DNA from: CCY15215 sp039194995
GTDB taxonomy: Bacteria > Cyanobacteriota > Cyanobacteriia > Cyanobacteriales > Spirulinaceae
Assembly: GCA_039194995.1 (NCBI GenBank)
Contig: JBCCVR010000004.1
Coordinates: 18,883-82,882 of the forward strand
DNA: 64,000 nt
Direction: 5' to 3'
Shown here: positions 34,372 to 43,411 of the stretch, in pieces
Layout: every line of letters starts with the position of its first letter
Numbering within the stretch: position 1 is the first letter of the stretch
Notes under the pieces: generated by a model
Database searches by the model: none
Told to the model about the DNA's origin: nothing
What the model saw: the letters and a program-made list of their open reading frames with translations, nothing else
Position numbers and translations under genes: made by a program

Positions 34372-37300
34372 ATGCCCAGCTTACCGCGCACCTTGCAACA
34401 ATTTATTCGTCCCGTTCCCGTTTGCGAACCGACCGCAGACCCAGATACGCTGCTACAAATTTTTCGAGACAATCAAGCCGAGGAGATCGCGGTTTTAAGC
34501 GATCGAGGCTATCCCCTAGGAATTATTCGTCTATCGCGCCTGCTCGCCCGAGGGAATATTGCTTGTCACAGTCGTCCGAGTGGGGATGGGGAAATTCTCT
34601 TCAAATTGGGGGCGGTAGAAAGTACGAGGGAGACGGCACGACAGCAGAAACCATTGCCTCACGGTCTTTTCCCTTTAGCCGTTTCTGAAGAAACTTCGAG
34701 CCCCCACGCGGAAAAAAATAATTTACCCGATCTGATCGAACCCATTCTCGTCCTTCCTTCAACAGCGAGCATTGAAGAAGCCAGCTCCCGCCTGCGAAGA
34801 CAAGGTTGGGGAGATGAGAAGCAATATTGCGCCCTTATTGATGAATCGGGTCAATTTCAAGGCTTGTTAGATGTTTGGCGACTTCTATCGGTGGTACTGC
34901 CCGAACTTCCCATTCTCGATGCCACGACCCTAGAATCTCTGCTGAACTTATTAGAACAATTGCCCATTCCGCTAATGTTACAGGGGGAACGAGGGCAGGT
35001 CATCCAACAAAATTCAACTTGGCAAAGGCAAATCGGTCGGGGAGTGGCAGGAGGGGGCGATCTCGATACGAACGAATACACAAAAGAATATACGAAAGAA
35101 TTTTTGCCATTTCCTCGCTACGATGGTGAAAACCTGTGGGAAACCGTCCCCCCCAATTGGAAAATTGGTTTGGATCCAGAGGTCGTTCTCGATCGCTGGT
35201 GTAATTTTATTGCCGAACGGGGGGATGAAGAAGAGCGGGATACAGAACGGGATACAGAGCGGGATACAGAGCGGGATACGGAAGGCGAGCGGCAATTTAC
35301 ATCAACCAATTCAGAGCTTGCCCAAAAAGCCAATCGCGTTTGGCAATTTGTTAAACTTCCCCTGAGAATCTATTCCCAACCGACCTCCCAACTGCCTACC
35401 TCCCTTTGGCTCGTCCTTGCCACGGATGTTACCGAACAGCGCCAACTGTGCAAAGAACTGACGGCAAAAAATGCCGATCTCGTCCAGTTAAATCGCCTCA
35501 AAGACGAGTTTTTGGCTTGTATTTCTCACGAACTGAAAACCCCCCTAACGGCAGTTTTAGGTCTTTCCAGCCTACTTAAAGATAACAAGCTGGGAGAACT
35601 CAACAAGCGTCAGTCCCGCTACGCTCAACTCATTTATCAGAGCGGACAGCAATTGATGGGCGTGGTTAACGATATTCTCGACCTGACGCGCATTGAAACG
35701 GGACAGTTAAAGCTGAATCTCGAATCCGTGAATTTAAACGATGTTTGCGATCGCGCCTACCAGCAAGCACGACAGCAATTATTTTCCGCTCGGGGCAAAG
35801 AGCCTCAAAACATTCCTAACATTGACTTTTCCTTAACCATTGCGCCGGAATTAGAAACGATGGTGGCGGATGAGTTACGCTTGCGGCAAATGCTCGTACA
35901 CCTGTTGGAAAATGCCCTCAAATTTACTCCCAGCGGCGGCAAAATCGGCTTGCACGTCGATCGCTGGCAGGGTTGGATCGATTTTACCGTCTGGGATACG
36001 GGCATCGGCATTCCCGAATCCGCCCAGCATCTCATCTTCCAAAAATTTCAACAATTGGAAAGTCCCTTAACCCGTCAATTTGAAGGGACGGGATTGGGAC
36101 TGGTTCTCACGCAACGTCTCGCTCGCGCTCACGGTGGCGATATCTCTTTTACCTCCAAAGTAGGATGGGGGAGTAAGTTCACCTTACTTTTACCACCCGC
36201 TCCACCAGACCGAGAAACTCGTCGCGATCGCGAGAAGGCGATGCCAGAACCCAATCGCCTCATTCTGATTGTAGAAGCCGTTCCGCAATATATCGAACGC
36301 ATTATCGGGCAGTTACAAAAGTTGGGCTATCGCGGCATTGTCGCTCGCTCCGGTACGGAAGCCCTCGAACAAGCCCGGCAAATTCAACCTCGGGCGATCT
36401 TTCTCAATCCTCTTTTACCCCTCCTTTCAGGCTGGGATGTTTTGACCTTACTCAAAGCCGATAGCAATACGAAGGATATTCCCGTGATTATGACCGCGAC
36501 GCAGGCGGATAAACGTCAGGCTCAACAAAATGGTGCCGATGGTTTTTTAAGTTTGCCCGTCCGATTTCCGGCTTTACAAGATAGTTTATCCCGTTTAAAA
36601 ACCGCACCCCCACCAACGCGGAAGAACCTGACGATTTTGCACTTACACCCTTGGTCTCTGCGAGAGGGAGAAAATCGGACAACGCAAATTTTTCGCGATC
36701 GCGTTTTAACCTTAAATTATCGGATTTTAGAAGCCAGCGATATTGAACAAGCGGAAATTCTCGCCAAGGTTTGGAAACCCGATGTTTTGTTACTCAATGG
36801 CAGCAAAATTGAAGATCCCGACGGGTATTTGCAAGCATTGGGTGCGATCGATTCTCTTTCTCGCCTGCCCATTATTACACTCGATGCGGCCATTACCGAA
36901 TCTGCTAATAAAATTACTGGATTATCGGTCTTTCCTTGTTTAATTCCCATTACCGAACAGAGTATTGTGGCGCTCTTGCAAGTCATTCAGGTAGCAGCCG
37001 GGGTCAGCCAGCAAGCCAATATTCTCATCATTGAAGCGGGTAATGAATGCCATCAACTCCCGCCGGATCTTGATGAAACTTCAGAGACTCAACCCCACGC
37101 AGGAATTGATTTTACTCATGCTTTAACCCAATATTTGCAAACTGCCGGACTGCGAAGTTTATTGGCAAAATCTTGGGCAGAAGTCTACAGTCAAATCCAA
37201 CATCACAGCGTTGATTTACTGATTATCAATTTGGGAGAAGTTCGAGATATCGAATGTTGGTTAGACGGGGTGCAAAACTTAGACAATCTTACCGCCCATC

Positions 37301-37452
37301 CGCCAATTTTAGTCCTCGAACATAATTCCTTAGTCGGGACGGGGAATCGCGAGTTAGATGAGTTATTAGATCGGTTGGCAACGAAAACAATTGTTGATGA
37401 TGCGCAGTTAATGCCCGAGCTTTTGACGCAGATCAATCAAATGTTGATTTAG
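34372..37452 (+). CDS. Hybrid histidine kinase with CBS pair and degenerate receiver domains
   Basis: From the ATG at 34372 the protein has 1026 residues. In order it has a CBS-like N-terminal pair (about 15-185), a PAS-like segment (about 200-350), a dimerisation domain with the phosphorylated histidine in ISHELKTP, and a complete ATPase domain (N box LLENALKF, WDTGIGIP, GTGLGL). Three receiver-like modules follow. Each lacks the phospho-acceptor aspartate, having FLNPLLP, LLLNGSK and IINLGE instead, and acidic pockets are lost. Such pseudo-receivers also occur in KaiA and CikA. Divergent from kaiA, so it may take clock input or output, but no direct evidence. CBS domains suggest binding of an adenine nucleotide. 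Confidence 0.85.
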   Translation: MPSLPRTLQQFIRPVPVCEPTADPDTLLQIFRDNQAEEIAVLSDRGYPLGIIRLSRLLARGNIACHSRPSGDGEILFKLGAVESTRETARQQKPLPHGLFPLAVSEETSSPHAEKNNLPDLIEPILVLPSTASIEEASSRLRRQGWGDEKQYCALIDESGQFQGLLDVWRLLSVVLPELPILDATTLESLLNLLEQLPIPLMLQGERGQVIQQNSTWQRQIGRGVAGGGDLDTNEYTKEYTKEFLPFPRYDGENLWETVPPNWKIGLDPEVVLDRWCNFIAERGDEEERDTERDTERDTERDTEGERQFTSTNSELAQKANRVWQFVKLPLRIYSQPTSQLPTSLWLVLATDVTEQRQLCKELTAKNADLVQLNRLKDEFLACISHELKTPLTAVLGLSSLLKDNKLGELNKRQSRYAQLIYQSGQQLMGVVNDILDLTRIETGQLKLNLESVNLNDVCDRAYQQARQQLFSARGKEPQNIPNIDFSLTIAPELETMVADELRLRQMLVHLLENALKFTPSGGKIGLHVDRWQGWIDFTVWDTGIGIPESAQHLIFQKFQQLESPLTRQFEGTGLGLVLTQRLARAHGGDISFTSKVGWGSKFTLLLPPAPPDRETRRDREKAMPEPNRLILIVEAVPQYIERIIGQLQKLGYRGIVARSGTEALEQARQIQPRAIFLNPLLPLLSGWDVLTLLKADSNTKDIPVIMTATQADKRQAQQNGADGFLSLPVRFPALQDSLSRLKTAPPPTRKNLTILHLHPWSLREGENRTTQIFRDRVLTLNYRILEASDIEQAEILAKVWKPDVLLLNGSKIEDPDGYLQALGAIDSLSRLPIITLDAAITESANKITGLSVFPCLIPITEQSIVALLQVIQVAAGVSQQANILIIEAGNECHQLPPDLDETSETQPHAGIDFTHALTQYLQTAGLRSLLAKSWAEVYSQIQHHSVDLLIINLGEVRDIECWLDGVQNLDNLTAHPPILVLEHNSLVGTGNRELDELLDRLATKTIVDDAQLMPELLTQINQMLI
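35233..35280 (+). repeat. In-frame 12-bp tandem repeat
   Basis: Four copies of a 12-base unit (GAGCGGGATACA and variants), encoding ERDT four times in the linker of the hybrid kinase. Because the unit is a multiple of three, copy-number change would alter linker length but not frame. Confidence 0.9.
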
Positions 37453-37618
37453 CGATCGGTGGGAGATGAACTGTAGAGAGCGTGGAAAGAAGAAGGAGAC
37501 CGGATATTTTTAACAGGCTTAATCTTGATTGCAAATCATACGGTTTAACTTCTCTACCAGCAAGAAAAAATCAAAGTGATTACAATCAAAAAAGAGCGCA
37601 CTTCACTCCCGAAAAATC

Positions 37619-40204
37619 ATGAAATCTGACACCAAAAATGAAGCCCCGAGCGTTTCTAGCGGCGTAATTCGTCTCAAACCCCAACAGTTTGTTCATATCC
37701 TCGATAACAATACAGGAGTCACTCGCTTGGAGGTGGGACCGCAAACCCTAACCCTCGGCGATGCAGAACGGTTGATCCTCAAACCGACTCCCATGATTAT
37801 CGTACCGCCCCGTCATTACTGTATCGTTGCTAATCCCGTCCTGCGAGATGAAGAAAATAGCCCGATCGCCGACGACTACGGACAAATTCGCCTGCGTTAC
37901 GGGGATGAGGAGGTGCGCTTTGCTCAAGATCCCTTTCCCCTCTATCCGGGGGAAGAACTAGCGAGTATCGTCACGCGGCTTTCGGTGGTAGAAACGAATG
38001 AGGCGCTGCGGTTGCGTGCAATTCGCGATTTTAGCGAAACGATCGCGGAAGAGGAAATTACGCGACAAGCGGGGGATGAGTGGTTATTTGAAGGACCCGC
38101 CACCTATATTCCTCGGGTGGAGGTGCAGGTGGTGGAAACCGTGGAAGCTATTACCATCAAGCCCAACCAAGCTCTAAGACTAGCAGCGAGACAGAATTGC
38201 CGCGATCGCGACGGGATGCCTCGCCGGGCGGGAGAAGAGTGGTTAGTGAGAGAGGAGGGGGCTTATTTAACCGGAGTCGATGAAGAAGTACAAGCCTTGA
38301 TTGACGCTTATATTCTCACGGAACAAAAAGCACTACATTTAAAAGCGAAACGCACGTTTAACGATATTTTCGGACGGCAGCGCAAGGCGGGAGATGAATG
38401 GTTGGTGACGTTTGAAGATACGGAAATCCACATTCCCGATGTTTATGAAACAGTGGTGGGAGAAGTCGAAATTACGACACTGAGCGATCGCGAATGGTGT
38501 ATTGTTGTCGATCCCATTGATAGAGACGGAAAACCGCAATTGGGAATGCAAGAAATTCGCCAAGGACGCACTTCTTTTTTCTTACATCCGGGAGAATCTT
38601 TAGAAAGCGGCATCGAAGAAATTTATGTTTTAGGAGAACAAGAAGCGCTCTTATTGCGGGCGCGAGAAGAGTTTATCGAAGCAGATGAAACCATTCGCCA
38701 ACCCGGAGATTTATGGTCGATTGTCGGGCCGAGGGATTATATTCCCCCGGTAGAAGTTGAGGTAAAAGAGCGTCGTAAAGCTATTCCTTTGGATAAAAAT
38801 GAAGGCATTTACGTGCGGGATATTCAAACTGGAGAATTGAAGTTGGTAAGCGGCCCGCAGGCATATTTATTGAGTCCTTATGAGGAATTGTGGGCGAAAG
38901 AATTACCCCCTGTTGTAGATGAATTATTGGGACGACAGCGCGATCCCGTGAGCGATCGCGGTCGCCATCGCAGCCGCGATGAAGTGCAGCAACAACCGCG
39001 AAACTATCGCGATAAAACGCGGGCGGTTGTCTTCCACGTTCCCCAAAATGCGGCGGTACAAATTCACGATTATAAAGACAGAAGCGCGCGGACGGTATTC
39101 GGCCCCGATCTGGTTATGTTGGGACCCGATGAAGCCTTTACGGTGTTGAGTTTATCGGGCGGAAAACCCAAGCAGCCAAATGTTATCAAATCTCTGGCTT
39201 TATTATTAGGGCCGGATTTTATGACGGATATTTTTTCGGTGGAAACTTCCGATCATGCCCGCTTGCAATTGCAACTTTCTTATAATTGGTTTTTTGATGT
39301 CGATCGCCATGACGAACAAGCAGCAGCAAGACTATTTCAAGTCCCGGATTTTGTTGGGGCGGTTTGTAAGGCAGTTGCCTCTCGGGTGCGAGGGGCTGTA
39401 GCAGGAGTTCAGTTTGATGAATTTCACCGCAATTCGGCGCGAATTATTCGACAAGCCGTTTTTGGTGAGGATGAACAAGGACGCATTCGGGATGAGTTCC
39501 GCATGACGGCCAACCAATTAGTGATTACTAACGTTGATATTCAATCCGTCGAACCTATCGATGCCGAGACCTTAAAAAGCCTACAAAAATCCGTACAATT
39601 GGCGATTCAAATTACAACTGATGCCCAAGAAGCGGCGGCGCGAAGGGATGCCGATCGCATCGAACAAGAGGCAAAAGCGCGATTGGAACGTCAAGTGATT
39701 GTCGATCGCGGTTTAGCGGAAACAGAACGCAAGAACCTGCTGGAATTACAGGCAGAAAATGCGGTCATCGAAGCATCGGGAACGGCGACAGCACAGGCGC
39801 GCGCTAAAGCGGAAGCGGCACAAATTGAAGGGCAATTGGCGGTCAATTTGGCACAGCAAGAAGCCGAAGCCGCACGCATTCGTGCCGAAGCAGAATTAGC
39901 ACAGTTGCGATCGCGTCAAGAAGCAGAATTGGCACATCAACAGGCATTAAATGAATTAGAGGTTGAGAAATCCCGAGCGATGGCTGAAATTATGGCCGAA
40001 GAATATCGCCAAAAAGTCGAAGCGATCGGCCCGGAAACGATCAGGGCGATCGCCCAAGCAGGCCCGGAAATGCAGGCGCGTTTACTGGAAGGATTGGGCA
40101 TTCAAAGTATGCTCATTACCGATGGTAAAAATCCCATCAATTTGTTCAGTGCTGCCAATGGCTTGATCGTTCAACCCAAAACAGAAGAAGAAACTCAGTT
40201 TTAG
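37619..40204 (+). CDS. mvp: Major vault protein homologue
   Basis: An 861-residue protein colinear with eukaryotic major vault protein along its whole length, which is about the same size. N-terminal repeats include IIVPPRHYCIVANPV (about 60-74) and RFAQDPFPLYPGE (about 100-112), near-identical to animal MVP. Further repeats show AGDEWLFEGPATYIPR and NEGIYVRDIQTGEL. A shoulder domain has HARLQLQLSYNWFFDV and FHRNSARIIRQAVFG. A long charged coiled coil rich in A, E, R and Q (about 660-800) matches the cap helix, and the end LITDGKNPINLF (832-843) matches the animal C-terminus. Eukaryotic MVP forms the hollow vault particle. Self-assembly here is inferred. Neighbouring genes show no TEP1 or vault PARP. 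Promoter not evident. Confidence 0.97.
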   Translation: MKSDTKNEAPSVSSGVIRLKPQQFVHILDNNTGVTRLEVGPQTLTLGDAERLILKPTPMIIVPPRHYCIVANPVLRDEENSPIADDYGQIRLRYGDEEVRFAQDPFPLYPGEELASIVTRLSVVETNEALRLRAIRDFSETIAEEEITRQAGDEWLFEGPATYIPRVEVQVVETVEAITIKPNQALRLAARQNCRDRDGMPRRAGEEWLVREEGAYLTGVDEEVQALIDAYILTEQKALHLKAKRTFNDIFGRQRKAGDEWLVTFEDTEIHIPDVYETVVGEVEITTLSDREWCIVVDPIDRDGKPQLGMQEIRQGRTSFFLHPGESLESGIEEIYVLGEQEALLLRAREEFIEADETIRQPGDLWSIVGPRDYIPPVEVEVKERRKAIPLDKNEGIYVRDIQTGELKLVSGPQAYLLSPYEELWAKELPPVVDELLGRQRDPVSDRGRHRSRDEVQQQPRNYRDKTRAVVFHVPQNAAVQIHDYKDRSARTVFGPDLVMLGPDEAFTVLSLSGGKPKQPNVIKSLALLLGPDFMTDIFSVETSDHARLQLQLSYNWFFDVDRHDEQAAARLFQVPDFVGAVCKAVASRVRGAVAGVQFDEFHRNSARIIRQAVFGEDEQGRIRDEFRMTANQLVITNVDIQSVEPIDAETLKSLQKSVQLAIQITTDAQEAAARRDADRIEQEAKARLERQVIVDRGLAETERKNLLELQAENAVIEASGTATAQARAKAEAAQIEGQLAVNLAQQEAEAARIRAEAELAQLRSRQEAELAHQQALNELEVEKSRAMAEIMAEEYRQKVEAIGPETIRAIAQAGPEMQARLLEGLGIQSMLITDGKNPINLFSAANGLIVQPKTEEETQF

Positions 40205-40273
40205 TGCTTAAATTCAGGTGCATCTCACTCTCTTCTCTCTGCGCTCTCTGTGTCTGGTGTGGTTCATATTTTT

Positions 40274-41239
40274 TCATTCCCCCATTTCCAATAACACTTT
40301 TAAAACCCCCCGCTGTTGAGCCAGTTCAAAGGCTTCAAGACCGTTTTCTAGAGGGAAACGCGCTTGAATTAAAGCCCTCACATCAACTTCCCCGCGTTCC
40401 AAGAGTTTCAAGGCTTTATCAAAAGGGCCGCAACGAGAACCGATGAGGGTGATTTCATCGACGACTAAATCCGAAGCATTTAACGTGAGGCGATCGGCAT
40501 AGGTACTTTTTAAGACTAAAACGCCTCGCGGACGTAAGGCACGGCGAGCCAATTCGAATCCTTCCGGATTTCCCGTGCATTCCACTGCTAGATCGAAAGA
40601 ACGCCATTTGATCGCATCCTTTAGCCCAGTTTTAATGCCGCGATCGCCCAATCTGGCCAACTTGTCCTCATGCCGTCCCACCACCAACAGATCGCACCCC
40701 GTCAGGGCTAAAGTTTGCGCGACCAACTGTCCCAACTTGCCATCCCCCACCAACAAAACGCGATCTCCCGAACCGATCTTCACTTGTTCTTGGATTTCCA
40801 ATGCTGCCGCGAGGGGTTCTGTAAAGGTCGCCTCATCTGCCGATACATTCTCCGGAATTGGGTGTAAATTGGCAACGGGCAACTGCAAATAATCTGCAAA
40901 TGCGCCATTGCGATCGACAATGCCTAAAACGCTGCGGTTTGTGCAATGGGTGGGCATCCCCCGGAGGCACATCGAACAGAGACCGCAAGCCGCATTGATT
41001 TCCCCCACCACGCGCCGCCCTTTTAATGCTTCCGACCCTTCCTCCACAACTCCCACGAACTCGTGACCCAAAACCCCTGCATAGGGATAATAACCGCGAA
41101 TCAACTCCAAATCCGTGTTGCAAATTCCCGCCCGGACTACCCGTACTAGCGCTTCCTCTTCAGAGATTTGAGGAAGGGGAATATCCCGACGAAATTGCAA
41201 CCGATTATTTTCTAACCAAAGTCCTTGCATGACTCTCAT
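40274..41239 (-). CDS. Zinc-dependent alcohol dehydrogenase (MDR family)
   Basis: From the ATG at 41239 the protein is 321 residues, somewhat shorter than typical 340-380 members. It has the catalytic zinc ligands in AGICNTDLE and GHEFVGVVE, a four-cysteine structural-zinc loop CGLCSMCLRGMPTHC, and a Rossmann segment VLLVGDGKLGQLV. This is a medium-chain dehydrogenase, similar in length to BchC/Tdh-like members; the substrate cannot be told. The longer frame to 41266 would start inside the PHO box. It is divergent from pstC-A, sharing the promoter region, and may be part of a phosphate response. Confidence 0.85.
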   Translation of the reverse strand: MRVMQGLWLENNRLQFRRDIPLPQISEEEALVRVVRAGICNTDLELIRGYYPYAGVLGHEFVGVVEEGSEALKGRRVVGEINAACGLCSMCLRGMPTHCTNRSVLGIVDRNGAFADYLQLPVANLHPIPENVSADEATFTEPLAAALEIQEQVKIGSGDRVLLVGDGKLGQLVAQTLALTGCDLLVVGRHEDKLARLGDRGIKTGLKDAIKWRSFDLAVECTGNPEGFELARRALRPRGVLVLKSTYADRLTLNASDLVVDEITLIGSRCGPFDKALKLLERGEVDVRALIQARFPLENGLEAFELAQQRGVLKVLLEMGE

Positions 41240-41258
41240 TTTTGCGTATTTTCCCTTG

Positions 41259-41287
41259 TTTAACATGGGTTAACCTATTTTTAACCG
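41259..41287 (+). promoter_or_regulatory. PHO box upstream of pst genes
   Basis: Three TTAAC(C) repeats at 41260, 41270 and 41281 (units TTTAACAT, GTTAACCT, TTTAACCG) with 10-11 base spacing match the cyanobacterial SphR/PhoB consensus of three YTTAACCW units three bases apart. It lies 163 bases before the fused pst permease gene and 20 bases before the divergent dehydrogenase start. Confidence 0.75.
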
Positions 41288-41449
41288 AAAAGTTAGGGAT
41301 TTTTTGGAAAGATAAGAAGGGACTCGAAACTAATACGATCGGGGATAGCTCATCCAAAAATTCAACATATCCAGCCAAACCGCAAATGCTAAACAAACCC
41401 CTAACCATTTCCTCCGAGAAAGAAAAAAGCGAAACCGTCATAATACTAT

Positions 41450-43381
41450 ATGAATTATTCCCCTTTTTCCCCAAAGTCACCCCCCAAACGTTTTAAAAAG
41501 GGATCGTTAGCTGGTTTGTTGATGAGAGAACGCATTATTGAAGTCGGCTTGGCGATCGCGGCCGCAATCCCTGTTTTAATTTCCCTAACTATTCTCGGCA
41601 TTTTTGTCTATGAGGCGGCTTTTTTCTTCCGAGAAGTCTCCCTCTGGCAATTTCTCACCGATACGCAATGGACTCCCCTCTTTTCCAGCCAAAAATTTGG
41701 TATTTTTGTCTTAGCCAGTGCGACCCTTTCCATTGCGACGATTGCCATTCTTGTTGCGGTTCCCCTCGGTTTGCTGGCAGCAATTTATCTGGCGGAATAT
41801 GCTCCTCCGCAAGGGCGGCGTATCCTCAAACCCGCTTTAGAGAGCTTATCGGGGATTCCAACGATTGTTTACGGCTATTTTGCCCTCTTGCTGGTTACGC
41901 CCCTGCTGAAGCAGTTTATCCCCAATCTTGGTGGATTTAACGCCCTGAGTGCGGGACTGGTAACGGGAATTTTAATTACGCCCATTGTTTCTTCTATTAG
42001 CGAAGACGCGATCGAAAACGTGCCGGCGGAACTGCGCGAGGGGGGATATTCTCTCGGTTTTACCAAACGGGAAAATATCCTGCGGGTGATTCTCCCCATT
42101 GCCTTCCCCGGTATTGTCGCAGCCGTTACCCTTGCCGCATCTCGGGCATTGGGAGAAACGATGATTTCCTCGATCGCGGCGGGACAAAATCCACAATTAA
42201 CCCTCAGTCCCCTCGTCCCTGTAGAAAGTATAACGGCTTTTCTGATTCAAGTTAGCCTAGGGGACGTTCCGGCGAACTCTTTTCTTTTTCATACTCTATT
42301 TACCGTGGGTTTTGTCCTCTTTCTGCTCACCCTCGGTTTAAACTGGTTGGGACATTGGTTAGTGCGCCGTCACGAAAAAATGATGAAAGGGCTGACTATT
42401 CCCTCAGCAGAATTTGAAAGCGATACGAATAAAACTTCGAGTTTGACGGGGGCGATCGCGACGCTAAATTTTCCCCTCGATACGCCGATTTCCTTTGAGA
42501 AAGCCCTAACCCGCCGCCAGCGTTTCGATCGCATCTTTCTCTCGGTTGCCTTGCTTTCGGCTCTGATCGGAGTTGTAGTCTTGACGATTATCCTAGCGAG
42601 TTTGCTCTTTCGCGGCGTGCCCATATTGGATTGGGGCTTCTTTACCAGTTTTGCCTCCCGTAAGGCGGAAGATGCGGGGATTATCGCCGCATTGACAGGA
42701 ACGTTATGGTTATTGGTCTTGACGGCGGCGATCGCTTTTCCTATCGGCGTTGGGGCGGCGATCTATCTCGAAGAATATTTGCCTCGCAATACTCTCAGCT
42801 ATATCTTAGAAATTCATTTAGCCAACTTAGCCGCCGTGCCTTCTATTGTTTATGGGTTACTGGGTTTGGCTTTGTTTGCGCGAGTTTTGCAACCCGTAAC
42901 GGGAGGGCGCAGCTTGCTTTCAGCAGCGTTAGTTTTAGCCTCGATTGTTCTTCCTCTAACGATTATTACCACGCGTGGAGCATTGCGATCGGTTCCCCAA
43001 AATCAGCGTCAAGCTGCTTTTGGCGTGGGCATGACCCAATGGCAAGCCATTCAACATGTTATTTTACCCTCGGCCCTGCCGCGTATTATTACGGGAATGC
43101 TACTGGCCTTATCCCGGGCGATCGGGGAAACTGCGCCCTTAATCGCCGTCGGTGCAGTGGCTTTTGTTTCCTTTATTCCAGGATTTTCTCTGGCAGACTT
43201 GCAGAGTAATTTTACAACCCTAACCACGCAGATTTTCTATTGGGTTGCCAGACCGCAGAAAGAATTTCACGATTTAGCGGCTGCCGCAATTCTCGTCTTG
43301 GGTGCAATTGTTTTAGTCATGAATATTTTTGCTGTTCTATTGCGAGACTTTTATCGCAAACAAAAAAGAATCAGCGAATAA
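41450..43381 (+). CDS. pstCA: Fused phosphate ABC permease PstC-PstA
   Basis: A single 643-residue open frame holds both phosphate-transporter permeases. Residues about 25-320 match PstC (ENVPAELREGGYSLGF coupling loop), residues about 355-640 match PstA (RSVPQNQRQAAFGVGM coupling loop), with a 30-residue hydrophilic linker at about 320-350. Normally these are two genes. There is no stop or ribosome site in the linker, so a fusion is real in this sequence. pstS is not in the window. A PHO box lies 163 bases upstream, so phosphate starvation probably induces it. Start uncertain; M25 is an alternative. Confidence 0.93.
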   Translation: MNYSPFSPKSPPKRFKKGSLAGLLMRERIIEVGLAIAAAIPVLISLTILGIFVYEAAFFFREVSLWQFLTDTQWTPLFSSQKFGIFVLASATLSIATIAILVAVPLGLLAAIYLAEYAPPQGRRILKPALESLSGIPTIVYGYFALLLVTPLLKQFIPNLGGFNALSAGLVTGILITPIVSSISEDAIENVPAELREGGYSLGFTKRENILRVILPIAFPGIVAAVTLAASRALGETMISSIAAGQNPQLTLSPLVPVESITAFLIQVSLGDVPANSFLFHTLFTVGFVLFLLTLGLNWLGHWLVRRHEKMMKGLTIPSAEFESDTNKTSSLTGAIATLNFPLDTPISFEKALTRRQRFDRIFLSVALLSALIGVVVLTIILASLLFRGVPILDWGFFTSFASRKAEDAGIIAALTGTLWLLVLTAAIAFPIGVGAAIYLEEYLPRNTLSYILEIHLANLAAVPSIVYGLLGLALFARVLQPVTGGRSLLSAALVLASIVLPLTIITTRGALRSVPQNQRQAAFGVGMTQWQAIQHVILPSALPRIITGMLLALSRAIGETAPLIAVGAVAFVSFIPGFSLADLQSNFTTLTTQIFYWVARPQKEFHDLAAAAILVLGAIVLVMNIFAVLLRDFYRKQKRISE

Positions 43382-43411
43382 CAAACAAGGAGTTACAAAC
43401 GAGCGATCGCT

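Noticed and set aside
41311..41370. Possible tRNA T-loop-like string near GACTCGAAAC
   Set aside because: No acceptor or anticodon stem could be formed around it on either strand.
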